NCBI GenBank assembly: GCA_963580285.1
Contig: OY757021.1
Location: 92,677,221-92,741,220, forward strand
Length of the DNA: 64,000 nt
DNA from: Lucinisca nassula
Lineage: Eukaryota > Mollusca > Bivalvia > Lucinida > Lucinidae
Reading direction: 5' to 3'
The translations under genes and the position numbers were made by a program. A model generated the notes under the pieces. That model saw nothing but the letters and a program-made list of their open reading frames with translations, was not told the DNA's origin and did not search any database. This document shows positions 45,343 to 55,536 of the stretch, piece after piece (within the stretch, counting starts at the first letter, position 1; the number at the start of each line of letters is the position of its first letter).

Positions 45343-46173
45343 TAGGGCCCCGCACTGAAAGTGTGGGTGCCCTATAGTAATCACTCCGTCCGTCTGTCTG
45401 TCTGTCTGTCTGTCCGTCTGTCCGTCTGTCCGTCCACAAATTTTTTTATCCTCCATAACTTTCTTATTCCTGGATGGATTTAAATATTGCTTGGCAGAAA
45501 TGTTAACCATAATGTGATGGAGTGTTGCGCGCAAGACTCAGGTCCGTACCTCAAAGGTCAAGGTCATACTTTGAGGTTAAAGGTCAAAAAAGGGTCTTTC
45601 CTGTGTCCAATTAATAACTTTGTTATTATTCCTGGATGGATTTAAATATTACTTGGCAGAAATGTTAACCATAATGTGACGAAGTGTCACACGCAAGACC
45701 CACAGCCGTACCTCAAAGGTCAAGGTCATACTTAGAGATAAAAGGTCAAAAAAGCGTCTTTTTTATTGTGTCCAATCTATAACTTTCTTATACCTGGATG
45801 GATTTAAATATTACTTAGCAGAAATATTAACCATAATGTGACAGTGTGCCGTATAGTAATGCCCTGTCTGTCCATCCGTCCGTCTGTCCATCTGCCCGTC
45901 TATCCATCAACATTTTTCATGTTTACAAACTGAAGCTGAAGTTATTGACAGTTGCCACATAGTAATACCCTTTTGTTTTTAATTCATAACTTACAAACAG
46001 TCAAATGCATCAACTTCAAACTTAAGATATATGGTCACAATATCATTACACAATTACATGGCAACCGACGTAACTCTAGCTACAATACTCTAAGAGTAAT
46101 AGCCCTTTGAAAAAAAATCCAACTCCTCTGATGGCACTGCCGGGGCCCTAGTCAGTTTCACTGACAGCTCTAG
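45343..46173 (+). mobile_element. Helitron/Helentron-like element (TAGGGCCCCGC family)
   Basis: It starts TAGGGCCCCGCACTGAAAGT with a short hairpin (GCACTGAAAGTGTGGGTGC), followed by a TCCGTCTGTCTGTCTG run (about 45386-45432). About three core units of 160 bp resemble the core of 37590-38930. At the 3' end CGGGGCCCTA is the inverse of the start; then comes hairpin GTCAGTTTCACTGAC, AGCT and CTAG (46170-46173) before T. Downstream of RIC8A. Non-autonomous. Confidence 0.75.
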
Positions 46174-46257
46174 TTTTCCTTATTTCTGGTTAGAAACATT
46201 GTTAGAATCGCCTCATTGAGGCGATTCTAACAGGTCCCCACAACATATTTTTAATGG

Positions 46258-46535
46258 CATCACGAAAACCCGCCTATATAATTTTGACCCCCTTGAACCC
46301 CACTTTTATATAGTAAAACTGGGGTTAACAGGGGTAAACAATATTTTTTCTTATTTCTGCTCAAAAACATAGATTGTGGGTACTCGATAGAACCGCCTCG
46401 TTGAGGCGGTTCTATCGAGTCCCCGCAATTTATGTTTTTAGCAGAAATAAGAAAAATATCACAATTTTTCATAATAAAATTTTCATTTTTTCGGCGATAA
46501 AGGTGGCAATGTATTTGTATATGCGTGTTTGCGTA
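46258..46535. mobile_element. M4 palindromic MITE
   Basis: CACGAAAACCCGCCTATATA at the left, GTATATGCGTGTTTGCGT at the right. Perfect central stem GATAGAACCGCCTCGTTGAGGCGGTTCTATC. Confidence 0.8.
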
Positions 46536-46591
46536 ATGGAGAAATACAAACACAATATCACTGGTTATCCTGAATTCTTCTTACCTGGCTA

Positions 46592-46832
46592 TTGGGCAAT
46601 ATTCTGCCATAGAGATTAATGATGAAATCTTTTAAACCATCATTCTCTCCCTTACGCTGATTCAAGAAGGGCAGTGGTCAAATTCTGATGAAAGAATGTT
46701 CACTGCACTGGTAAAACCGCTTATGTATAAACCTGCCCATGAAAATTGGGTTAGGTAAACTAATGAAATCAATATGACCTTAACAGTGTTGACTGGGCTG
46801 TTAAAACTCCAAACAAACAAAGAAAATCAGCC
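46592..46832 (+). mobile_element. SINE-B, 5'-truncated
   Basis: GGGCAATATTCTGCCATAGA, CGCTGATTCAAGAAGGGCAG, GTTGACTGGGCTGTTAAAAC and a CAAACAAAGAAAA tail. Confidence 0.78.
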
Positions 46833-47009
46833 CCTGCAGTCTGACCTGGGTCTGCACTGTTTACTTAGGCCAGCCTTTCCCAATGCTTAGGATCATTACG
46901 GTATTATAAAATTGTATCGAGAAAACTGGCCATTTCTGTTCATTATTTATTGACTATCCTGTATTACACCAGGTCAACCAATATTAACCGAAGGTCAAAA
47001 ATCATAAAT

Positions 47010-47205
47010 CATGTTTTTTAATTGCAACAATTAATAAAATTGTCATTAATCAAGTAATTGCGTATTGGCCATATTACAGGTCCTCGGTCAGCTCTATTGG
47101 CCTCGGCCTTGGGCCTCGGGCCAAAACAGCAAACCTCGGACCTGTAACTGGGTTAGTATGAAATTACTTGATTAATGACATTATTATTATCTATACATTT
47201 TGAAA
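47010..47205. mobile_element. long-armed palindromic MITE
   Basis: GTCATTAATCAAGTAATTGC at the left and its inverse near AATTACTTGATTAATGACAT at the right. Inner arms TACAGGTCCTCGG / CCTCGGACCTGTAA surround a GGCCTCGGCCTTGGGCCTCGGGCC block. Confidence 0.75.
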
Positions 47206-47270
47206 GTATAATATACAAAACGGTGTAATTAGGAATAGTGCTGTAAATATTTCTACAGTTTCACTAATTA

Positions 47271-47616
47271 CAGTAGAACTTCGATGGCTCAAACACCCAT
47301 GGCTCGTTTACCAGAGATGTGTTGAACCCATTCTTGAGCCCCTAGGGAAATCCTCTAAATAAGTAATAGTGGGGGATAATTAAGGAGATTTGAGTCTTTA
47401 ATCTTGCAAATGTATACTGTGTGTACTCATTAGAATCGCCTCGATGAGGCGATTCTAATGAGTACACACAGCATACATTTTCATTATAGAACACGAGAAG
47501 ATGTCTAAAAGAATCTCGTTGTGCCTCCTGACAGTAATCCTCAGTTGCTCGAACTACCCCTGTCTCGAACAGATTTTCGAGGTCCCAAAGGTGTTCGAGC
47601 CATTGAAGTTCGACTG
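47271..47616. mobile_element. TA-flanked MITE (CAGTAGAACTTCGATGGCTC family)
   Basis: Ends CAGTAGAACTTCGATGGCTC and, inward from the right, CAGTCGAACTTCAATGGCTC, flanked by TA. The centre is a perfect hairpin: GTGTACTCATTAGAATCGCC and its inverse. The ends fit the pogo/Tigger style of Tc1/mariner. Confidence 0.85.
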
Positions 47617-47999
47617 TATGATGTTGAATCAATCATCAGTCACCTGCATAAATGGATGATGAATCTCAAAACCTGAGCTCAGTCCAGCCATTACCATATT
47701 TACACACCTCATCTGATTACCATACTTGGTGTAAAATTTGAACAAGTATAATTTATTACCTGATTATGTGTCTGAAATAGCTGAACGAGTGGTAAAGAGC
47801 TTAGACCTAATGAGATGCGACATCTCGGTCTACACTATTTGTCTAGCCGGTCTGTCCAAATACATACAATAACTGCAGAAAGACTCCACCAAAATTGCTA
47901 TGATGGTTCTGCTCCTCCTCGGACCCAATGTGCACGGACTAGTAACTGACTGAGTTGCCAGAATACGTTGTCATGTCGTGACCAATCAGCTATTTTGAT

Positions 48000-48236
48000 T
48001 AAAGGGAATGGGAACACTGGCAAATCTTTCCACCATTTTTCAAAGGGAGACAACTTTCGGGACTTTCTGTTTGCTTTTCTACAAGCCCTCTCTCATGGAA
48101 AATGGGGTCTTCTCTTAAAGGAAAGAATTTGCTCCTCAGGAGCAAATTCTTTATTTTAAGAGTTGACCCCTAATGACATGGGAGAAAAAATACTTTGGCA
48201 GGAGTTGCCTTCCCTGAAAATGTACCCATTCGCTTT
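48000..48236. mobile_element. M5 palindromic MITE
   Basis: TTAAAGGGAATGGGAACACT at the left and TGTACCCATTCGCTTTA at the right. Central stem AATTTGCTCCTCAGGAGCAAATT. Confidence 0.85.
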
Positions 48237-48239
48237 ATT

Positions 48240-48680
48240 GTAGTCAATGAAAATTACTTATCAGTATTTAAATGTTAGTTGTCCATTTTAACACAATGAG
48301 ATTGAAAAAATTTATAAAGTGTATTGATTAAAATTGAATTGAAGCTTGCTTAAAGCCTCTAACTTTGAGGAATTTATGCCAAATGTGCAGAAAATACCTA
48401 AAATAGGTGCCTAGGTTTCTTGTTAAAGTTTACAACACTGTTAAAAGTTTCATTAAAATGGTGTTTCTACAAGCAATGCATTGAACTATTGCTTTTTAAA
48501 GAAAAAAAAAACTACAATTTTGTTGAAATAAGGGATATCTGAGGCAGTGACACTGTATCTTGCAAAATTTTCTGGCTCAAGCACGAGAACATTTTCCAGT
48601 AAATAGCTTCACTTACAGTGTACTGACTAGTCCATGTATATTGGGTCGGTGGCTCCTCTAAACAAAATGACCATCACATC
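48240..48680. other. no gene recognised
   Basis: AT-rich single-copy-looking stretch between an M5 and an M4 MITE. No coding frame with recognisable motifs. Confidence 0.5.
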
Positions 48681-49034
48681 AGATTAACAGGGCTGTGTAA
48701 TGAACATCCTTCTAAATCCCAGTTTATATAGAGAACACTAGGGTTTACAAGGGTATACATTATTTTTATTTCTGCTCCATTAGAACTGTCCCAACGAAGC
48801 AGCTCTAATGAGTACCAACAATCCCTATTTGGCGTATAAACAAGAAAATTATCACAAATTTTCATTGGATAAATGATCATTTTGGGAGATGAGAAACAAT
48901 GCATCATGTCACACAGATGTGTAATCACAAGGAGAGCTAGAAATTGAATTCAGGAGCAGTCTGATCTAGGTCTGTACTGTTTCTTATTCCTGTCTATCCC
49001 AATACTTTGGATCATTACAGTATTTCTGTACCAG

Positions 49035-49345
49035 AATTGCTCTTTTCCACCCATGGTAACATCACGTGAACAAGTCCGTGAAATAAAGACCCCCCTAGCC
49101 CCACATTATATAGAGAAAACTGGGGTTTAGGGGGGTAAACATTATTTTCCTTATTTCTGCTCCTAGACATAGGTTGTGGGTACTTGTTAGAACCGCCTCA
49201 TTGAGGCGGTTCTAACGGGCACCCAAAACCTATGTTTTGAGTGTAAATAAGAAAAATATTACAAATTTTCATCCGAAAATTACCTTTTTTGAGATTTGAA
49301 AAATGCACTATATCACACAGATGTGTTATCGTAATGATATGGTTA
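49035..49345. mobile_element. M4 palindromic MITE
   Basis: GACCCCCCTAGCCCCACATT, GGGGTTTAGGGGGGTAAACA and central stem TTAGAACCGCCTCATTGAGGCGGTTCTAA. A second half-copy of the family is at 48690-48930. Confidence 0.7.
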
Positions 49346-49830
49346 CTGAGATGAGTGATTCAGGTCCATGATGGACCTCTTGTATCTGTATTTTGTTACT
49401 GCAAAGGAGTCTATGACAACAGCGGTTTATGATGTAAAAATGTAAATAATTTTTACTGTTGTATTTTATATATGTCTTAAAGATGATGTTATGGAATGAG
49501 CCACATCACAGGAAAACCTATTTTCTTACATGCTTTTCAATGAATGATAGAGATTTATCAGTGAAATATAAATCAATATTTTCACTGTTTCAAACAGTGA
49601 AAATACGATTTTTTATTTTTCACTGTTTGGGACTACTTTTTTCTTCAAATCTAACTCTAATTTCAATTTTATCTTTGTCAGATAACTGAACAATACTGAA
49701 ATGTGTTCTAATTGACGCATAGCTCGTTCATGAGTGACGGGGACGTTACTGACGTCATTTATGTCGCGCGACGTTAGACTTGCCAGCAACTTCTTTGGAA
49801 AACTACTCTCTCAATTATTTCATTAATCAT
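49345..49830. other. unassigned; short 3'-end hairpin of a Helitron-like family
   Basis: CAGGTCCATGATGGACCTCTTGT at 49350 (shown in parts: hairpin GGTCCATGATGGACC then TCTTGT) resembles the end of 15028-17978. The rest (AAAATGTAAATAATTTTTAC and GACGTCATTTATGTCGCGCG) is unassigned. Confidence 0.45.
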
Positions 49831-50015
49831 TCATAATAATACCATCCCAGGCCATTTCTCAGGTGCAAACTTCAGTTTACACCCAATAGTATACCCACTA
49901 AACACGATGGACACCACTAAATTGACGCGAAACGAACAGGAACAAAGATAATTTTCTCCGAATGTGAGCGACACCATTAAAGACGCTAAATATTGCCTTT
50001 TGAAGCATGTAAGAA

Positions 50016-50182
50016 ACAGAAAATTTGATTTTTTCAGTGCAAGATCAAATTTTATTTCACTCATGAACACCAAAACTGCTATTTTCACTCGTGGCTACGC
50101 CACTCTCGAAAATAACAGTTTTGGTGTTCATTCGATGAAATAAAATTTGATCTTACACTGAAAAAATCAAATATCCTCTATG
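50016..50182. repeat. long inverted repeat
   Basis: TTTGATTTTTTCAGTGCAAG through AACACCAAAACTG is mirrored by CAGTTTTGGTGTTCATTCGA through TGAAAAAATCAAA; arms of about 65 nt. The loop contains CACTCGTGGCTACGCCACTC. A smaller hairpin based on TTTCACTGTTTCAAACAGTG lies at about 49580. Confidence 0.85.
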
Positions 50183-50239
50183 TCATTTGCAAACAACAAA
50201 AATGCACAGGTAAAACTGATCAGCACTCATTACGAAAAC

Positions 50240-50545
50240 AGGACTATACAAATGCATTGTAAACTTTACTGCCAAAAAACGAAAATTTTAAGATGAAAAA
50301 TTGTGATATTTTTCTTAATTCTGCTCAAAATATAGATTGTGGCAACTCATTAGAACTGCCTCATTGAAGTGGTTCTAACGAAAACCAACAATCTATATTT
50401 TAGAGCAGAAATAAACGAGTACCCACAATCTATATTTTAGAGCAGAAATAAGTAAAATAAGGTTTATCCCTATAAACCCCAGTTTTACTATACAAAAGTG
50501 GGGTTTAAGGGGGTCAAAATAATTTAAGCGTGTTTTCGTGCTTGG
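50240..50545. mobile_element. M4 palindromic MITE
   Basis: TACGAAAACAGGACTATA at the left and AAGCGTGTTTTCGTG at the right. A short internal duplication repeats GAGTACCCACAATCTATATT and TAGAGCAGAAATAA. Confidence 0.7.
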
Positions 50546-50673
50546 ATACTGGATAGTACAATACTTCTAGTTTCTACAAAGAACCCTATCTGTAATGACC
50601 GTATTTGTTCCAAAACAATTTGCCACTATTGCGAATTCACCGGAATAGAGAATCCCTATAAGGAGTAGTTTAA

Positions 50674-50878
50674 CCCTTATCTTGCTGTTCATGACAACCC
50701 TTATCTTTGCAAACAGTGTAGATCCAGATCAGATGGCTTCTGAAGAAGCCATCTGATCAGGATGTACACTGTTTGGCATATAGTTCATGAATTTGTAGCA
50801 ATAAATTACATCAAGTAATTAGATTGGTTGATAGACCGAAATGGGTGTGGCTTAAATGAATATTCAGCAAGATAAGGG
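50674..50878. mobile_element. M1 MITE (205 bp)
   Basis: TTAA at 50670 and 50879. Very similar to 11231-11435 (CCCTTATCTTGCTGTTCATG and CAGCAAGATAAGGG). Confidence 0.85.
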
Positions 50879-51001
50879 TTAATAGGTAATAAAGGACTTT
50901 TTCCCCTTCATTACTCGAAGAAACAAATGTTGTGGACATTTGACAAATGCCCACATCATTTGTTTTCTTAGAGTATTAAATAATTACAGAATTCTTAAAT
51001 A

Positions 51002-51347
51002 CAGTAGAACTTTGATGGCTCGAACGCCGATGGCTCGTTTACCATGGATGTGTCGAACCTATTCTTGAGCCCCTAGAAAAATCCTCTACATAAGAAATAG
51101 TGGGGGATAATTAAGGAGATTTTAGTCGTTTATCTAGCAAATGTATGCTGTGTGTACTCATTAGAATCGCCTCGATGAGGCGATTCTAATGAGTACACAC
51201 AACATGCATTTTCATTATAGAACACCAAAAAGATGTCTAAAAGTATCCCGTTATGTCTTCTGACAGTAACCTCAGTGGCTCGAACTACCCCTGTCTCGAA
51301 CAGATTTTTGAGGTCACTAAGGTGTTCGAGCCATTGAAGTTCGACTG
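51002..51347. mobile_element. TA-flanked MITE (CAGTAGAACTTYGATGGCTC family)
   Basis: Second copy, same 346-bp length and same central hairpin as 47271-47616. TA flanks at 51000 and 51348. Confidence 0.87.
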
Positions 51348-51776
51348 TATCTCCATTACTCCATCTCTAAGGATTTGTTCCATTGCAACATATAAATAGT
51401 TTTGTCCTTATATTGTATGAAGGTATAAAGAGGGTTGACTATATTTCCAAAATTTCAAGACTTGCTAGTCTGTATAGCTGAGCAGGCTGGTTTGTGTCTG
51501 GACACAAACCTTGAAGACAGGTTTTCTTGTGATACGGCTCATACTACTATGTTGCAATGTACAGCTTGTAATATTTTAGCTTCACCTCCGTGAAGTACAG
51601 CCAGAGCCAATGTATTCACCTCCGTTAATTTTGCATCAACATCTTTGTCGGACTATTGGTTAAGTTTTACATGGAACGTCGTTCAAAAGCTTAAACACAT
51701 AAATCTGTTAATGACACTGTTTATTTTAATACAGTTCTGGATATAATTCTATTTAGAGATAGGTCCCAAAAATATA

Positions 51777-52024
51777 TATATGGGCTCCGCCAAGCGATTT
51801 TGGTACTTATCGCCTATGCGAGCAGCGAAGGTTCAGGCGAGCCTGCGCATCCGCGCAGTCTCGCCAGAACCATCGCTGCTTGCTCATACAAGCAGTGAAT
51901 CAAGAGGAACCTTCTGACAGAAAGCCATATCCCTGGCCCCTCTGAATGGCTGGGCATGCGCAGTTAACATTTGTCATGACGGAATGCTCGAAGACCCAAA
52001 TTTGCTTGGCGGGGCTCATATATT
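51777..52024. mobile_element. MITE with TATATGAGCCCCGCCAAGCG ends
   Basis: Reverse copy of 21499-21744. It sits inside a further MITE (ATATAATTCTATTTAGAGAT ... GATGGAACCCAAAAATATAT), close to the mariner insertion. Confidence 0.82.
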
Positions 52025-52095
52025 ATGGACGGTGTAGAGATGGAACCCAAAAATATATACACACATTAAAGAAAAATGACCATTTTTCCTACATA

Positions 52096-53431
52096 CGAGG
52101 GATGTTCAAAAAGAACTGCTTATTTCTATCTGCAGACTTTCAAATTTCAAGTTAGCTAAAAATGCCAATTTCATGCCCTGAAAGTACTCCCCGTGGCTAG
52201 AAATGCAAAGTTTCAGCCTACATATCCACTTCTTGAAGGCGTCACGGTACGCTGATTTGGGCACAGTAATAAGGTACTAATGAATGGCAGATCCAAGTGC
52301 CTGTCGGGACTGGTATTTCCGCCCAGCAAGGAATGATTTCAATTTTGGAAACAAAAAGAAATCACATGGGGCAAAGTCTGGGGAATACGGGGTGAGGCAA
52401 AACAATTTACTTTTTCTTTCTCCAAAAATGCTGTAGCTATTGCGGAGGTATGAGCAGTTGCATTGTCATGCAGAAGATGGACATATATAAAACCAGTGGC
52501 AGGGCGTCGTTTCTGATAATACTTTTTCAGTTTCTTCAGTACAACATCTTTGTGGTACTTTCTGGTGATGCTTTTGACCTTTTTCACCAGCACTTTTATT
52601 GCGACTCCTTCACCAGAGAAGAAGATTGCTTACAAAACCTTCCTTGTACTCAAAGAACGTTTGGCAATTATTGGGCATTTGCTGTGTTTAGTTGCCCAGA
52701 TCTTATTGCTAACCTTTCTGAAAGGCTCAAAATAATGGAGCTAGGTTTTATCACCTGTGACAACATTGGCAAACTGCTTTTTGTCAGATTTTGGAAACAT
52801 TTGGAGCAGCTTTTTGGCCACTTTAACCCATTGCCTCTTTTGCTCGTCAGTCAACAGATGTGGCACCCATCTAGCTGAAATCTTTCTGACTTTCAAATGC
52901 TTCTTCAAAATAAGGTGAACCGTTGATAGTGATATGCCTACCTTTCGTGCAATATCAGGAACTATAAATCTGGCATCTCCTTCAATGATTTCCTTTATTT
53001 TAGAAACGATTTTTGAGTTGCAAATTTTGGCCCACCTGATTACTGTGCGTTTTTGATGGACTCTACACAAGACTCAAAGTTCTTTTTCCACTGCCGAACT
53101 GTGTCATAAGACACACAAGAAGGTCCAAAAGCAGTAGAAATTTCAGTCATCAGCTTTTGCAAAGAACAACCAAGTTTTGAGCAAGCTTTGATGTAAGCCT
53201 GTATTTCATATTTTTAGTCGACGCTTCTACCAACCATTTTTCACTGCAGTGGTCAATGACTGCGTGTATTCAAATGGCAAATTTTTTGTCTTACACTTAG
53301 TCTAACATGCAGATTTATACACCATTGTGTAGATATTGAATAGCCCTATACAAGTATGTATTGGTTTTGATCGTGCCTCACGTGGATATCGAGCTAGAGG
53401 ACGATAAGCAATTCTTTTGGAACATCCCTCT
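52096..53431 (-). mobile_element. mariner element (Tc1/mariner), decayed
   Basis: About 1336 bp flanked by TA (52094-52095 and 53432-53433). Inverted ends read CGAGGGATGTTCAAAAAGAA and, from the other side, AGAGGGATGTTCCAAAAGAA, with similarity over about 28 bp. The size and TIR length fit mariner. It is inserted in a copy of the hairpin MITE also seen at 10318-10445: the flanks GAAAAATGACCAT and CATTTTTGTTTGG occur in both places. Confidence 0.9.
52150..53240 (-). pseudogene. mariner transposase pseudogene
   Basis: Minus-strand frames carry clear mariner transposase pieces. The N-terminal helix-turn-helix region begins near 53237 (MVGRSVD, then an in-frame stop). A middle piece (53070-52741) contains ARWVPHLLTDEQKRQWVKVA and the first catalytic Asp region VVTGDKT. 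A further piece has LLHDNATAHTS with the second catalytic Asp. The third Asp motif, PYSPDFAPCDFFLFPKLK, is in another frame (about 52330-52390). The pieces lie in different frames and are broken by stops, so this copy cannot make transposase. The first motif reads GDKT where active relatives have GDET. Confidence 0.9.
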
Positions 53432-53433
53432 TA

Positions 53434-53775
53434 ATCAATACATTTTTGTTTGGCTGTAACGTGGTTGCTCATTGAGTGCAGTTTCTTCATTGGACCCCAA
53501 CAAGTGTTGTAAAGAGATTGTAGTGTAATTTCACATGGCTTCAAGTTCATATTTGTTCTGATAGTACTTACATAGCTCCAAAATAAGATGCTTTTTGATC
53601 CGAAAAGGACTGATATTTTCCTTTTTTCTGCGTAAAAACATATTTTGTACAGAAATAAGAAAAATAATATGTGGGTACACCCTCTTATCTGGGGCTATGA
53701 AGTAGGTTGAAACAGCAGCACCCACACCCCTATTTGACCTCAGTATGGAGGTCACAGACTTTGAAAATTACATAA
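53434..53775. other. no gene recognised
   Basis: Right flank of the mariner host MITE followed by a broken M4-like piece (AACATATTTTGTACAGAAAT, AAGAAAAATAATATGTGGGT). Confidence 0.45.
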
Positions 53776-53951
53776 TACAGTGAAATTCTGCTATTAAGAC
53801 CACCTAAAATTAGGACTAATTTTGTGTTTAAAAGCTTGTTTTGAAGGGTACACTGCATTTTTCTTTGTTGTTTTTTTTTGCCTAGAATGTCCTCTGGTTT
53901 GGGACCACCTTTCGGACTGTTCAAAACTGGTCTTAACCCTCTAATGCCCGG

Positions 53952-55536
53952 TGTATCATATATGATACATGTTTTTTCAAAAGCTATTACTTGACATTAT
54001 GTATGCATTTTGACTTACTTTCCTTTGTTTTTAATAATTTAGTTTAGTAATATTTATAAAAGGTTCATATTCTTAGCCTAGCTTTACGTCATGTGACATT
54101 AATTTTCTTTCCAATATGGCGGCTTCCGTGTGTCAGTAGGTTCCTGTTATAGAGGTCATAACATCCGGGTGGAATCTGTATGATCTTGTGTGTATGATAT
54201 GCAAATTACGTCTAGTAATAAGAATTAAAGCTTGAAAAATATAAATAGATGTCTTTATACACTGCAAATAAGTTGGCTATTGTACTCTGTGCTTGTAAAT
54301 TTCCATGTATCATATATGATACATCGGGCATTAAATGTACTGTATCACATATGTATCATATATGATACATGAGAATTAAATTTTACAGGGTAACTGTGTC
54401 TTGTTTATACTACATCTATCAACATCTTTTATTTTAACTATTATTATTGATATGAAATTAAGACACCTCATACATTATCTTTCAATACTTGCAGTTAAAC
54501 ATGCACGTGCTGCCGTTTGTTTTGTGTATCATATATGATACATTGGCCATTCATCATGAAAACACCTTAATAATCTTGACCCCCTTAAACCCCACTTTCA
54601 TGTAGTAAAACTGGGTTTTACCGGTGTATACTTCATTTTTATCCCCCGACCAATTGGGTTCGCCTCGGGGATATAGCAATCAGCCTGGCACCCATCCATC
54701 CATATGTCCGCCGTATGTCCGTCTGTCCGTCCGTAGACAAAATCTTGTGGTGGCCTTTACTGCAATACCTTTTGAGATATGATTTGATTGATACAATTGT
54801 GCACAAGTTTGAGAAGGTGTGTGATGCGCAAGAACCACAATTCTGGGTGCCATGGTATTTGAGTTATATCCCCTTCCATTAGCATTGTATGTCGACATTG
54901 TGATTGCAATATCTCCAATATTTATTGTACACAAGGTTGAGAAGTTGTGTCATGCGCAAGAACCAGAACTCTCGATGCCATGGTATCTGAGTTATCTCCC
55001 CATACAATATAAAAGTATGACTACCTTGTGATCACCATATAAGTAAATACCCCTTGAGGCATATTGATGGTATTCAGTACAATTGTACACATGAAGTTAA
55101 GCAGGCGTAACATGCACAAGAGCCACAACTCTTGTTGTCCTGGATTTTGAGTTATCTCCCCTGACAATATAGTCTTGCTATGGCCATAACTCAAATACCC
55201 TTTGAGATATATTGATTGTACTTGGTACAATTGTACACAAGGTTGAGAATGCCTTGGCTGATTTGGGTCTCTGCTGTATGCCTATGCACTTTTGTAGGAA
55301 ATACTTTGGACCAGCACAATTTATGAAATTCCATGCTCAGTTTTCAGCATTTTAATATTTTTGTTGTTCCCCGGTTACATATTACCGAGTTAAAATTGTT
55401 TAAATTAATGTTTGAATTATATTGTACCAACCGTATTTATCCTATACCTCAGTTTAGTTAAGGAAAGCAGCATACAGTAAATGTATCATATATGATACAT
55501 GAAAACTTAATGCCTGATGTATCATATATGATACAT
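53952..55536. repeat. six copies of 20-bp palindrome ATGTATCATATATGATACAT
   Basis: Copies start at 53952, 54305, 54351, 54525, 55481 and 55517; some keep 18 of the 20 bases. Several are preceded or followed by TAATGCCCG or its complement CGGGCATTA, extending the unit. They cluster in both subterminal parts of the piggyBac-like element. Their role as transposase or host-protein binding sites is inferred only. Confidence 0.9.
54640..55245 (+). mobile_element. Helitron-like head and core (TATCCCCCGACC family), partial
   Basis: The head TATCCCCCGACC...GGGTTCGCCTCGGGGATA is followed by GTCCGTCTGTCCGTCCGTAG. The core units contain CAAGAACCACAATTCT and TGAGTTATCTCCCC. No 3' hairpin plus CTAG was found. 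It lies inside the piggyBac-like element 53937-55667. A related core fragment lies at 41820-42110. Confidence 0.6.

Noticed and set aside
49459..49689. 76-residue frame as an extra gene downstream of RIC8A
   Set aside because: AT-rich, no motif, no splice or start context supporting it.
52450..52878. 142-residue plus-strand frame
   Set aside because: It is the antisense shadow of the mariner transposase pseudogene.
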